Below, one piece after another: positions 46,601 to 59,935 of a DNA stretch of 64,000 bases (positions within the stretch are counted from its first letter, which is position 1; each line of letters begins with the position of its first letter). The notes beneath the pieces are model-generated. The model made no database searches and was not told where the DNA came from. It saw only the letters and a list, made by a program, of their open reading frames with translations. This DNA comes from Campylorhamphus procurvoides (Eukaryota > Chordata > Aves > Passeriformes > Dendrocolaptidae), in NCBI GenBank assembly GCA_013396655.1, contig WBMV01002647.1:191414-255413 (forward strand), given 5' to 3'. Position numbers and translations under genes: made by a program.

Positions 46601-49600
46601 TGTAAAGATTAATGTGCACATGCATCACACAACTGATCCAGGTTCTAGGTGTTTCTTCTTCAAGATAAGACTATTTTCATTGGTAAAAGTGGATTGTGCA
46701 TGTGTGCATTCCTAAAATTTCTCACTGTGGAACTGTAGTGGAGATAAACACTTAGACAATGACTACTTCACTACAGTTAGACAAGGTCAGCATTGTGCTC
46801 TAATACAGTCTTTCCTCTCAGGCTAGTTGTTGTGTAACAAAAACTGCTAGGCTCTGACTTTCATGGGATTTCTTAGCAAGATGGCTACTAGAAAGGAAAA
46901 CCCCCTCTAATTCTGTCCGTAAAAACCACAGGCTGCTACTTGCTTTTCCCTGGAATCTGTTAGTTGTTTTTTCCCTTCCTCTTTCCCCTGTTTAATTATA
47001 ATTCTTGAGTGATGACTCATGGCAGGAAACAGAGCTGCCTTGTGTCCTTGTGTAAGCCCCAGAAGGTATGTGAAGGTCAACAGAGCATGTACAGCATGTC
47101 CTGCAAACTTGAATGCAATGCACTCCACATTGTAAGTTCTTACACTTAGCATTCATCAGTGCTAAAAGTATTGGTGAAACACTATGTCCTGGGGAAAAAA
47201 AAAAAAAAAGAAAATCCAGGAGCAAGGAATGGCCTCTGCTAGGAAATATCTGGAGGCATAATTTTTGAGAAACTACTTTGTTTCTGATTACTGTTTGCTA
47301 AGTTGTCTAGAGAGCACCATGAAGTTTAGGTTATGGGCAAATTCTGATTAAAAATAAGTTAATGTTAAAATTGTGTGGTGACCCAAATAGCTTTTTCCAC
47401 TGTCAAGCTTTTTCTGTTGCTTCTACACCTTTGTTGTATGACATGTCATAATCTCTGATTCATAGTTACAACCTATATGTGTTGAGAGGTTCTGTCCAAA
47501 CACTAGTCAAAAGCATTTTCTGACAGTATCAGCCATTATTCACATAGAAAAGAATGTGGAGCTTAGCCATGAAGATAAAAAAAAAAGTTTTAAGATCTGT
47601 TCTGATCTGTACACCCCAAATGATATAGTATGTTTGCCATTTCACTTTCAAAAAGCCCCAACATCCACTTCATGCTACAAGTCACATATGGGGAATTTTA
47701 ATGGATTTCCAAGGACTTTGCGGTTAGCTGACATTGGGCAGATGTAAAGCTGCTTGCTGCTTCAAAACAGCGCAGAAAAACTGACATCTATGCAGCCAAC
47801 CTCAAAGTTATTTTTTCCAAGTACTACTCCTATGTATGATTCTACCTTATCGGTTTTTGATAGTTAAATTTCCCTGTTTCTCAAATTGTCTTTCCATCAG
47901 TACAATGGTAGAAAAAAATACAACTAGAGAAGCTGTGATTCTGACTGTGCATAAAATGGTAAATTCACAAGTTCAAAATATGTACATTTCCCTGCCAGTA
48001 ACCTCTCTCAGTTCAGATAGAAATAAATACAATGCCAGTTAATTATGGTGATATTATGCTTTATCCTCCCAGCCCTTTAAGCTTTTCTGGGCCCATTTAG
48101 GAAACATTCTACCTTTTTTACTACTTATTAAGCCCTGAAGTGCCAACAAATTTATCTACCCTGGGACTATGAACACTGGTTGTCAGAAGTCATTTCTAAT
48201 CAGGGCAAAATATGTTTCTAAACAGTCCTTACACTGCAAGGAACCAAATCTTATCTGCCTTTCCTCTTGCTAACAAAACTACAAAAAACCGCTGCATAAA
48301 TTTCAGACCTTGAATCTCTCTGTGGAGAGACAAGATGGAAGGCCAACCTCTAACTAGGAGCAGTGTATGTGTGTGTATGAATGTTGCACATAAAGAGTGT
48401 AAGACTGAACAGAAAATAGAGAGATGGAGCTTCCTGTTTTCCCCATGAAAACCAACAGTTTGGTAGGTGTTGTGCTTTGGTGTACAGAAGTAAAGTTGGA
48501 AACACTGGGAAGAGATCAAGTCTGATGTAGTTTCACTATTTTATATGTCAGTCAAAGAGAGAGGAAGGCCCCAATGAAAAGTTACGCAGGTTCTTGTTTG
48601 ACATACTCAGTGTATTTCCCTTACAGCAGCATTAAAAATGTGTCCTTGTTAGAAAATGCCAGCTATCAAAAGCACACAGTGTCCCTGGGAAACATAAGTC
48701 ACATCCAAAGGTCAGAAGACCTCTATTAAGGCAGCAGATTTTACCTCTCTCATTTGAGGGGTTAGGACTGTTTGCTTTGGACTGGAGAGAAGTCACACAG
48801 AGAGGTGTTTGAATAGGGTCAAATGAAGTATGCAGAGGCCGAAATGAGCCCTGTTCTGCAAAGAAAGGGTTTCAGCTGGGGTCCTTGGACAAAAATATCC
48901 ATCTCAACTCTTTTGGCCTAACCCAGTTAGGTTTCTTGTTCATCAGCCCTGTCAAGGAGAGGCATCAGATCAGTGAATTCCTTTCAGCCATGTCTTTCTC
49001 TTATCCAGCTTTATCTGCTGAGAGTTGTGCTTGTGCTCAGTAGGGAACAGATTTCATTGCATTGTGTTATGGAAACGTCTTCCATCTGGCTTTTATGAGT
49101 TCTGGATTCTATGTAATTTAATTTAGCACAGGTTTTAAAATAGATCCGTAGAGCTTTTCAAGAGATTTCAGCTGCTAAGCACCGTTTCTCCCATGCTGTT
49201 AGATAGCCACTGAATTTCCATTAGCAGCATATCTCAACCAAGTACATCATGAAATTGTAGCATGATGGGTTATTTGGCATGCTCTAGTGCCGTGTGAACA
49301 CAAGCTGTTGAGATTTGGCATTGCCAGTAGAGAACCTGAGCATGCTAGGAAATTGTGTAGGCTTTGGTTTTGACAATTTCTTCATCATCCTCATAGGTGA
49401 TCTCTATCAGTGAGTCTCCTGATTGCCTTTATATAATCCAGGAAAAAATATGTTCACCAGCATTCAGCTGTAATAACACAATATTTCTCCACTTCATGTC
49501 TTTGCTGAGAGAACAGAAAAAAGAATTTTGGAGAAACAAAAGGCAGGAGGTTTGAACCCTGAATGTTCAAGAATGGATACAATTTTATTTTCTTCAGAAT

Positions 49601-50430
49601 TCTTCATATTCAGAGGAGGCTTATTATAGCAGCAGTATTCCAGATCCTGGGTTGTTTTTTTTTCTCCAATATTTAAGATCACAAAATAGCCTGATATTAA
49701 AGTTACCTGTAATAAGTTTAAGTAGCTGTCCAGTTGAGGAGGGAGAGTGATAGAGTGGCTTTGGTGGACATCTGATGTTCAGCCAAGGTTAACTGACCAC
49801 ACCTGTGAGAATGGATATGCACAATTTCTGCCTGTTCAGCTAGGTGGTTGCTGTTCTTGATCAGAGAGGATGTTTGAGCAATGGGAAAATAATGTAGTTA
49901 TACCAAGGAAACTGAAGAAATTATTTTGAAATGCTGTATAATGTAATCAGAGGAAAATGTACATCAGTGAACTTCCAACAGAATTTTTAAGAAGAGTGTT
50001 ATGCAATAAAAATATTTATTCAACATAATAATGATAATTTAAAGTAAGTAGGGAACAATTAATGAATTTCCTTTGACTTTAAAGTGAAAAGGTTGCTAAA
50101 ATCTAAGCTATAAAATAGTCCAGATATGAGCACTACACTCCAAGCAAATATATATGTCAGCTGAAGGTAATCTGAAGATAAACCAAAGATAAGAAATAAG
50201 AATTATAAGAAATTTAGAAACCTTAACCCAGGGTTGGAATAACTGGACATGTTTAGTCTAGTGAAGAATGAGGAGAAATGTGGTTACAATTCAAATATTG
50301 AAAAAATTGCTGCAGAAAGGAGTAGAATAATTATTTTATGAAGGTAGTTTCATATTAAGAATGTTTCAACAGTTTTGGAAAAACTTTTCTAAACATTAGG
50401 ATAGATGTATACTGAGTGAATCCCAGTTGG
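40602..50430. other. Gene-free stretch
   Basis: Nearly 10 kb without any gene or repeat I can support. Open frames are short (about 110 codons at most) and overlap in opposite frames. A-rich runs occur at 47195-47209. Confidence 0.5.
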
Positions 50431-50434
50431 AAGT

Positions 50435-50810
50435 GGTAAGGAGCATGTTGATTGCAGGTGCCTTGGGGTCCAGCTGCAGTGCCAGCTGCAGCTGAGTGAT
50501 GTGAGCCCCAAGCAAGAGGTTATGAAATGCAGACCCTTTGCAAAACAAAGGGCACAGGGATGTGTGGCACCAGCCAGGTGACCAGAAACTCAGCGAAAAA
50601 GGAGGAGTCAGGAGCCATAGGAAACCTGGGGGCAAACTGTAAGAAAACCTGGTCTGACTGCCTGAGAGTGGGGTGTATAGGAAGAGAAATGCTCACTGGA
50701 GTTATCTGCTGAAAAGGGGTCCTAGTAGTTAAAGTCTCTGGTGGTGAGAATGTGTCTGCCAGAGTGCTCCTGAATGGTCAGACAGGAAAGTTTCCTTAAC
50801 AGGAGGGCTG
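50435..50810 (+). repeat. Interspersed repeat, copy A
   Basis: Shares blocks in the same order and strand with 62373-62880: CAGCTGCAGTGCCAGCTG, a GTGTGGCACCAG-type phrase, and GGTCAGACAGGAAAGTT. The spacing varies between copies. It is probably LTR-derived (copy B has a TATAAAA box), but neither ends nor duplications are clear. Confidence 0.6.
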
Positions 50811-51855
50811 TGAAATACCTGTCTTCTTCACTTGTCAGTTTTTTGGCCGTTTTGCTGAGATGCAGATATGAGCTCAGCAAGTTTGTCCTTCATTCTTCTC
50901 TCTTCCTTGGAGTTTTATCAGGTACTCAGCAGGTGACAGCCTCTATCTATTAGGAGTGCAATGTGCAGGTGGAAAGAAAGAAAAAAACCTGCACAGATCT
51001 TTATTGCCCAAATACTAGGCCAAACACCAGCAAGGATGACAATTTCTTTTCTTTATCACTTTTTGATGATTCCTATTCCCAGTTTGAAGCGCACTTGAAA
51101 AGGACATTTCTTTTCACTTGCAGCTCATTTCTACACAACTATCATCAAGCCTATACAGAGTTGGTATTCGCTTGGAGAGCATCTGATCAATCTGCAGCTG
51201 TGATTGTAATTGCATGCTCAGACTTTATGGTAAATGGTCGGAATTGTGCAGTGTTACTCCAAGTCTGTGAGAAATTGATGAGGCTGGTTGGGAAAACATG
51301 AGCTGGGCCCCTTGCTTATCTTGCAACTGATTCGAGCAAGGCCTAACAATTGAAGGATCTTCTCTAAAAAGAATAGGGATCTGTCCAGGGGATCATGATA
51401 GGGCTATACTGAGGCACAGAAGGAGGTGGCCTTTTCCGCATATACTTGTAAACAAGCTGTAACTTGTAGCAAGCTCATTTCTCTGTTGGTCTTGAGATAT
51501 AATGAGATCATTCCTTCTCCTCTTGATATAGTCTGACAATGGGTATAACGCCATTTCCTGAAACTATGTGAGTCCTTCTGAATCATTAGTTTTCCTTTTA
51601 TTTTCTTTAAAAAGAAACTCTGGCATACTGGTCTGTTTTTAAATGTCTTCCAAGTCTTTTCTTGTTAGTCATGTTACTTTAAGTTAGTCATGTTTGACTT
51701 CGTTAGTCATGTTAGTCTAATACTGATGTTAGAACCTGAGCATCGTAACTACCACCACCTTCCAGAACTGGGTTTGGGTTTTTGTTTTGGTTTTGTTTCT
51801 TTGGTTTTTCCCTTGCCAGGTACATTCAATTATTTCAATGCGTCTTTTTTTTTTT
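50811..51855. other. Gene-free stretch with a short ordered repeat
   Basis: No gene. GTTAGTCATGTT recurs exactly at 51664-51675, 51683-51694 and 51702-51713. Confidence 0.6.
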
Positions 51856-51860
51856 CATGG

Positions 51861-51963
51861 TGTCATGGTTTAACCATGTTATTATTCTCATACTAAATTC
51901 AAAACACAACATTTATCAGCTACTAATAAGAAAATTAACTCTATCCTAGCTAAAACTAGGACA
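51861..51963 (-). mobile_element. 103-bp miniature solo LTR
   Basis: The plus-strand ends TGTCATGGTTTA and AAACTAGGACA match the ERVL-type LTRs here (for example 22432-22981), and identical CATGG flanks lie at 51856-51860 and 51964-51968. At 103 bp it is about a fifth of the usual length, so its middle is missing while both ends and the duplication are intact. Confidence 0.85.
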
Positions 51964-52294
51964 CATGGGGAAAATATAATTCTAGAAAAGCATTTCTTTG
52001 AAAGGAGGTAGACAAATTGCATTTCCAACATCAAGAGGAAGCTAGTGGCTTATGGCCCCCTTCTCCCCTCCCCCAAGTATTTATAGAAAAAGTGACTTGG
52101 ACTAAGGTACATATACATATAGAGGCACTATATTTCTAGGTTCTCAAACAGATCTTGCCTCTTAAGCACTTGCACATTTTCTTCTCTACGATATGGTAGT
52201 CTCAAAATTAAAAATATCTTGTCATCTGTTTAAGATCAGAAAGCAAATGTAATATCCAGTGATCAACAGGTAGGGTACCCAGGTATTAACATGG

Positions 52295-52771
52295 TGTTGT
52301 CATTTAGGAATGGTACTCCCAAAACTGGTGTTCCCACGGAAACTCCAAACCACATGCCGCTCACCCCCCTCCTTTTCCTCTCCCCCTCCCCACTGCAGTG
52401 GACTGGAGAGGCGAACTGGAGGCACAAAAGACAAAGATCATGGGTTGAGATAAGAAAATGAACAGTAGTGAAAACAATATTAATAGCAAAAGTTTACAAA
52501 AGAGAAAGCATGGAGCTTGATATGACTGCAGCCATGCCATCCTGACCACTCCCTCTGGCTCAGAACTGGCACACCCAAACCACTCCCTGTGGCTCAGCAT
52601 TGCCCCATTGCTCACTCCACCACAGTTGCTTGACAGGAAGGAACTCTTCAAAAGAGTCCCTTTGCCCTGCCCCTGCAATGGTGTGAGGTGGTACAGAATA
52701 GGCTCCAGGTCCTGGCCCTGCCCCCTCCCAGGTACTTCAAAAACAGCCCTGTCCTGGCTGGAACCAGGACA
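52295..52771 (-). mobile_element. Solo LTR, antisense, ERVL-type, 477 bp
   Basis: Ends TGTTGTCATTTAGG and CCAGGACA, with identical flanks CATGG at 52290-52294 and 52772-52776. Same family as 40123-40596. Confidence 0.9.
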
Positions 52772-52776
52772 CATGG

Positions 52777-55570
52777 TACAACTTGTCTTTGTATTCCAGT
52801 TTGCTTCTTCTCTGCCTCTTGATTTTGGATATTTATAAAAGCGAGCTGTTACTATTTAAGGATCTTATGTTGGGTTTCAATTTAATTGGTTCTTACCCAC
52901 TAGCATGCCTATACAGGAGACTGCCAAAGAAAACCCATTTGCTTCAGTTAAAAGACTAGATTTTTTTCCCCCTGTGCTTTTCATTTTTATAGCCTTGATA
53001 GAAAAATACCTTTAGAAAGGGAAAAATTATACAACTGTCCAGTACCATTCCATTTCAGACATGGTTCTCATTCAGAATGAGAGTTTTGCTGCATTGCAAG
53101 TTATGCAGTGTGATCATTGGTCTGTGGAGGAAATGAATTGTTATAAATTCGTTGTAACACTCCTCAGTTGTCTGTGATGTTCATACCAATAGCATTACGT
53201 ATTTGGGTGTGCCATGATAAAACAGATCCACCCATGCAATAATTATTACCACAGGAATGTGAGACACCTGCTGAAGGTCCTCTTAGGAAGAATTCATCTG
53301 TTCATGGATGAATATATGTACGATGGTACAATGGTCATAAATATTGCTAGGCCTTGCTTGTTTCAAGCACTTCAAGGACACATGTTTTCATAGGTATATC
53401 AGTCTGAATTTATTGCATGAAGGTAAGGGGGCCACAGTAGTACATAGGCTTAGAAGTTGATTGCTTGACTAAGCTTGGTAGCTTCCAAAGTAAGTCTTCT
53501 TGAGAACTCATTAATTCTAAGTATTTAATACTACCTTTTCATACTTCTCTGCAGACATGCAGCTATGGAAGGGATTTGAACGTATCACCTCCCGCTTACA
53601 GGTGCAATAATGTAATGCAGGAGAGTATGTTGTATGCAAGGCTGCATTAGTTTTCTTGCTTCTCAAGAGAGGAAGTTAGAGGAACATTCTGTTACACTGA
53701 ACTATTGTGACCTGTGGGATTTCACAACAGGGATGATGCTGCAAAGGCATCCTGAATGGTAAATAAATATCTTGACTTACTTAACCACACATGTCTACTT
53801 TGATTACCAAATATGCATAAGTAGAATTGCAGGGATGTTGGCAAGTAAGTCCTTTTTATGTACATTCTGTTCTCAGCCATAGTTTAGCCTTGCCGTAGGA
53901 GAAGAATCATTATTTCACACCTCATCTTCAGTGATGTAGTTTCCATGAAGTCATCTTCCTCCCCATGACAATTCAGTGTTTATATGAACTAAGGGGAAGG
54001 CTAAACATTTTCCTGTAAGCACTCCACCAGAGTTTGGTTTTGGCAGACACAGAAGTAATTTCCATGATGATGTCATTGCACAGAACTCTTTGCTCTTAAC
54101 TCTCTTGACCATGTCTGATGTACTGCTTCCCTCTCCCCTCCCACTTCCTTCTTTCATCAACATTGCACTTCCTGAGTCCAATGGTTCTTCCCAAACTCTC
54201 ATTCTCTTGTGTTTTCTGCAACCATTTTCCTACAGTCTTCTGACCTATAAAGCAAGTAGACAAAGGCACACCTGGAAACTTAAAAACCAAGACAGGAATC
54301 GTGGAACTATTTTGCTACTATTTTGCTCTACCTTTGTCTTTTTAATCCTTCACATCTAAGATTTTAAGCATTCCTTATGGTCCATAGTGGAAGTCTTAGT
54401 GCACTGTAAAACCTTAAACATTTTCAACCCTTTCTTGGGGAGGCTAATGTGAAACATGTCAATAATAATAATGTGGAACATTTAATATACTAGTCTTTCT
54501 AACAGCCTCAAATTGTAATAACTCTCAGTATTTCTTAACAGAAAACTAAAATTACAATCCTGAAATTCTACATCTTACTTGTTTTTTAATTATAAAAGCA
54601 TTAAACCCAAGTCTGGATCAATTTCATCATAGTCAAATAATTCAGTGCTTAAATTTCTTTTAAAATGCAGCAGGTCAACACAGGCACATAATAACTGCAG
54701 GTAAGTGGGAATAAAGTCACTCTGTCAACTTTTAAAATGATGTGCAATAGAGAGTTACAATGTTTTGTGTTCTAAGCATATGGGATATCAACGTAATGAC
54801 GCAGTGATTAATTGCAGTGCAGTTTCAGTCCAGCTGAGAGCAAGGTCATGCTTTTTAATGATTAATGGATGCCAATACAAGGTAACTATAGAGGTAGTCC
54901 ATTCATTCCCATTCTACACAACAGACATGGGAATATTCTACATCTGAATTCTACATAGATGTGTATACAGACACGCAAACACATATGTATATGTGTGTAT
55001 ATGTATCTCAGATGCATATTGTGTTTACACATTATTCTTTCTGGTTACATGAACAATTGGTAACTATAGGATAAAAAATTACTGGTATAACTTTGCTGTA
55101 ATTTCAGTATAATTACAGTCATTATGAATTATGAATTTTAACCTAATATCAAGTCTGAACTTTTTCAAAATAGGACATTTAATTGCAACCACTGCACAAC
55201 TTTTGGAAAGTTTCCTCCTTTTCTCCCACAGTAGTGCCTTTTCTAGTTTTTGTTTTCTTTTTTGGTTTTTAATAATTTAAAAGAAGAACCTGTGGGCAAC
55301 TGAAAAACTCATATACATGAAATATGCTTGGCAAATAAAAAAAATATGGAAAATTAGCCATTTTCTTTAATTTGGAGAATTACTAAATCCTAACTGTATT
55401 TTTCTCTGAAGGGATTTACAATAAATCCAACATTTGTTGTAACACATCTATACTTTGATAGATACCATAATAGGATTTTTTTCCCTTTGGATCTTACTTT
55501 TAATCAATATAATTCTAGTATTCATTATTTCTCTCTGTCACTTTACTGTAGATGCATGCAAATCATATTC
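52777..55570. other. Gene-free stretch
   Basis: AT-rich, no gene or repeat recognised. A short alternating purine-pyrimidine stretch (TATGTATATGTGTGTATATG) lies near 54984-55003. Confidence 0.55.
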
Positions 55571-55576
55571 CATCTT

Positions 55577-55612
55577 GAAACTGAAACTGAAACTGAAACT
55601 GAAACTGAAACT
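55577..55612 (+). repeat. (GAAACT)6 hexamer array, ISRE-like
   Basis: Six perfect GAAACT units. Adjacent units read GAAACTGAAACT, which fits the IRF-binding/ISRE core GAAANNGAAA in five overlapping copies. It may be a simple microsatellite or a regulatory array; no promoter lies close by. Confidence 0.95.
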
Positions 55613-58410
55613 AAGGAAGATCTCTATACTGGTGTTTGGCCACAAAACTTTGCACTGCCAAAACATACAATGAAATAATTTATTAATATAAACAGGGAGG
55701 ACTGTTGCTTTTCACATGAAAGAAAGGCAGTTATTTATATGTTGCTAAGAAATGATCTATTTTGCTGTTTAATAGCAAAAATAACTTTTAATTTGTAAAG
55801 TAGAGCAACCTATCCTAGGATGCTCATGAACTAGAGCATTATTGCTAATTGTCTTAGTGCAGAGCATGGCAGCTTTAGTTGAAACCCTCAGTAGCTGACT
55901 GTTTTCCTCAAGCATAGGCATCTCATATTCTGAAGCCCAGCTGCAAATAAACCCCACGGTTTAAAGAAGATACACATTTTGTCCCACACCAACTTCCCCT
56001 TGACAGTCACATCACAGGCTGCAGCCAGGGGATGTGCTTTGGGGAAGAACAGCACACTGGGAGACATGTGCCATGGACATGGCTTGTCATTACAGGCTCT
56101 CTCCCACTCCTCATTCACCACATGCCACACTGCGCCAATAGGCACAATCTTCAGGGTCAGAATGAGAGGCAGCAGCACTGCACCACCAGTGCGTGAGCTG
56201 TGGGTGACGTAAAATGAGACAAGAAATTTTTGAGTATTTTACCTATTGGCGTTACTAATGCTACTAAAAAGAGAAAAGTACAGTCCAAGTGACACGATTT
56301 TAGGGAGCAACTCCACTGCCTGAGAGTGATATGCTTAGTGGGCTCCTTCTGATCTTGGTCTCCACCAAGAAAACCAGAACTGGGGCAGGGACAGTCTATA
56401 ATGCCCTTTCACATCATGGCAGGCTCTTTGCTTGCCCTCACAGTGGATCAGCAAGGGGGGGCACACAGCAGACTGGCAGGACAAATAGCACATGCAGGGA
56501 GCTATCCCCAGGGATGGATGGAACCAAGCCACATGGTCCTAGTCCAACGCTGCCCCAGCAAACCCAGCACCTTCTACAGACACTGGCTGCACCGTTCCTG
56601 CCTCAGCCCATGCTTGGTCCTGCTGTTTGCCCTGTTCGGAGCCTGTTTTCTAGGTACATTCCTGCTCCCTGACCCCACTCCCCACTTTGCTCCAAACTTT
56701 CTGGAGGTGCCTTATGCCCCTGAGCCCCATTGCCAGGCAACATCACATCCCTTATGTATTGCCAGGACACAGCTGCCATGGCCATGGGTCCCTGGAGGCC
56801 CCAAGACCAGGCCGTGTTCCCTGCTTTGCCCTACACAGTTATGGGATTACTGGCCACTCCACAACTCTGAAAAACACAATGAAAACATCTTGTTCATGTT
56901 TTTATTCACTAAAAGCAGAACCTGGGCTGTGCAACTGCCCATCACACTTCTCACTGCAGTCATGATTCAGCCAACAGGCAGACATGTTGTGTTTAACTTC
57001 CATGTACGCCATATGTTGATGGAAGTAGTTTTCTCTGAAGATGCCTAAGGGAGTTGAAAAGCATTTGTGTGTGTGCATGCTATCATGAAGGGGTCATCTT
57101 GAGTGAGACCTCTTCTAGAGAAACCACTCTTTCCATTCTAACAGTGAACTGGCAAGTAAGTAATAAGTAAAACCATGGTGCTAATCCTTGCCAAGAAGCA
57201 GAATGGTATAGGGAAAAACCAAAACCCTTCTAGCAAATGGGACATTACTTCTGAGTAATTTGAAGAAGCCCCTTTAAAATGAGAGTGATCAAGGCCACTA
57301 AAAAGAGAAAAAAAAAGTAGTACAAAAAACTTACTCATCCAAGCAAAATCTGAAACAATACAAACCTATGACCCCTTTGCAACATGTAGGTGGTTTTCCT
57401 AAATAAATAGCATCACCTCCTTTTCAGTGTTACTGTGACATAATTCCAGTTCTCAGTTTGGATGGATGAATATAAAACAATCTTGGTTTTCTGTTGTTGC
57501 TCCAATGCTGTAGCTTACAGGTTTCCCAATTGGTAGCTATGTAATTCTGTGCTGGTTTTGCTGTTAGGTCACCAGAATTATGAGTGAAATTTCTCTTTTT
57601 TTCAACTGAGATTTCTCCCTTAGAAATATGTCCCTACCCATCAAAATGAAGAAACTGAGTAGTTTGGTTTGAATTTTTCTAAATTGTTTGCTTCCTTTTG
57701 AAACAAATGAGGTACATTTGAAAACATGGTTTTGTTAATGATTTTACTTACATGATCAGCTATGTCAAGAAGACATTAAAATTCCAACTTGTAAGACTAT
57801 AGCAGGATAACACAAACAAAACAAGAACCTGTAGCAGCTTATGTTTAAAGGAAGTAATGTTTCAGTATTTTTACCAAAAGGCAAAGAATAAAGGAAAATA
57901 TATGATGTATTACTCAATAAGATCTTTGGGCTTTTCTTGGTTTGAGGTAGGGGAGGTGGAAAGGTGGTATTTTAATATTGGGTTTTATTTCTCCCTACCC
58001 AATTTTTTTTCATGGGCAATAAATTAATCTTACCAAGTCAAGTCTGTTTTGTCAGTGGCGTTAACTGGTAATTGGTGTCATTGTCTATCTTGCCTATCCT
58101 AAACTTGTCCACCCTATTTTTGCAACTGATCCTGTTGAAGCAGGGGAGTGAGAGAGCAGCTGGGTGTTCATCTGACTGTTAAACAAGGCTAATCCAGCAC
58201 AGTCTTAGTGTTTTAGTGTCCAACAGGGGGCTGAAATAATTAGAGATAATGACAGTAATTGGGAGAGGTAATGCACAAAACTTGAACTGGACATTGTCAG
58301 TGCATGGAATAATTTGGAGGAGCTTTGATATTGGTGTGTGATGGAGATTTATTGTGTGTGTACATATTGTTCACTCTTGCCAGTGCCATGATGGTGTGAC
58401 TTCGATTTTG
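55613..58410. other. Stretch without a supported gene; contains a 215-codon open frame
   Basis: From about 56300 to 57050 base composition is GC-richer than around it, and an ATG-started frame runs at 56401-57048 (215 codons) with one hydrophobic segment (CLVLLFALFGACFLGTFLL). I do not recognise it and other frames there are also open, so it is not called a gene. The rest shows nothing. Confidence 0.45.
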
Positions 58411-58415
58411 ATGTA

Positions 58416-58863
58416 TGTTGTGGTTTAGGAATGGTACTCCCCAATTTAGTGCCTTCACTGAGACTCTCCAAACCCTTGTTTTGCCCTGTCCTTCCCACTG
58501 TGGTACACTGGAGAGGAGGATTGGAGGCACAAAAAATAAAGATAATGGCTTGAGATAAGAACAATTTACTGGAAACAGCAATGAGATAAGGCAATGAACA
58601 GTAACAGCAACAATACTAATGCCAGAAAGTACAAGAAAAGAAATAGTTCCTGTGATAAAAAAACCCCAGCAGTAACGAACAGTACTGGACAGTCCCTTCA
58701 CCACGTTTTCTCAACCACAAGGAATGCTTTATCCCTGAAAGAGAGTCCCTTCCCCCCGCCCCCAGCAATGACATGAGGTGATATAGCATAACCTCCAGGT
58801 TCTAGCCATGGCCACTCCTGGCTAATGCAAAAAATTAATCCTGTCCTGGTTGGAACCAGGACA
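58416..58863 (-). mobile_element. Solo LTR, antisense, ERVL-type, 448 bp
   Basis: Ends TGTTGTGGTTTAGG and CCAGGACA, with flanks ATGTA (58411-58415) and ATGTG (58864-58868), a duplication with one transition. Same family as 40123-40596. Confidence 0.87.
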
Positions 58864-58868
58864 ATGTG

Positions 58869-59850
58869 GGGAATTTTTTGTTGATGTTGAAGTTTATGGA
58901 GAGTGTGTGTATATTTTAGTGATAAAAAAGTCTGTGATCTCAGGTCCTTGTATCATAGTTAATGCCTCTGTGAAAGGACCTTACTACACTGTGAGAGGGT
59001 TCTGCTACATGGGTAGAGGGATAAGATTGTTTCTTTGTATATGTTAGCCTGCTAGCCAAAATCTGAGTTGGTTTTCTTATCAGTGACTCCCTCCCTTCCT
59101 TCCCTTCTGCAACTTCCTTCTTTTAAAACCTCCTTTCACACTTTCCTAAATACACCAACATCAGGAGAAATCATCTAAAATTATTCTGTTTAGTCTTGGA
59201 AATTAAATGCATTATTAAGTAAGATGGTCGTAACTGGCAATGGTAGTGCTAACGTCTCCATTTGTTAGTGACTTTAATCAGGATCAGTGAATATCATGTA
59301 TATTGGTTAGTTACTTGCCTCAGTATGGGAAGAACTGTTGGATATTATCTAAGCTATATATACAAGATATATACAAGAAATACTCATCTTTGTTTATCCC
59401 ATAATCAAATGCTACAGGAGGAAGTAATGAGAAAGTACTGGCAAAAAAATCTGGCAAAAAATACCAGATGCCACCTTCAGTAAGGAAGAAACTTTAACGC
59501 AAGACAATGTCTTCTAGCAAAAATAATGGCCAACTTAACAAAGAGGAAACACATAAAATATTTAATTTTTTATCAGATTCTAAAAATACCTCAATATATT
59601 GGGTAAAAATTAGGGAGACACATGTTCATACAACTGTGTAATCTGGAGATTCAGCACTCTGCATCTAAGTATTGTGAGAGTTAAAACTAATTTCTCAACC
59701 TGTACTAACAATGTTACTTTACATTGTATTAAAAAAGGCTTATATGAAAAAGGATTTTTAAAATTATCTGTTTTTCTTCACCAGAAAGTTGTCATGCAAT
59801 TCCTTTATCAGTGATATTTTAAGCCTTCAAAGTGAAATTCTTGAAAACCC
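58869..59850. other. Gene-free stretch
   Basis: AT-rich, nothing recognised apart from a short TATATAC-type repeat near 59356-59373. Confidence 0.55.
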
Positions 59851-59856
59851 AAATCA

Positions 59857-59935
59857 TAGAGATGTTAATGTTGAAAAAGACATCTGAGTCCAACCATTAT
59901 CCTAACACTGCCAAATCACAGATTATGTTGTCAGG
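59857..59935 (-). mobile_element. Small CR1-type fragment, antisense
   Basis: AATCATAGAGATG ... GAAAAAGACATCTGAGTCCAACC is the reverse of a CR1 3' end (compare TTGGACTTGATGATCTCAGAGGTC at 10622). It is short and diverged. Confidence 0.6.
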
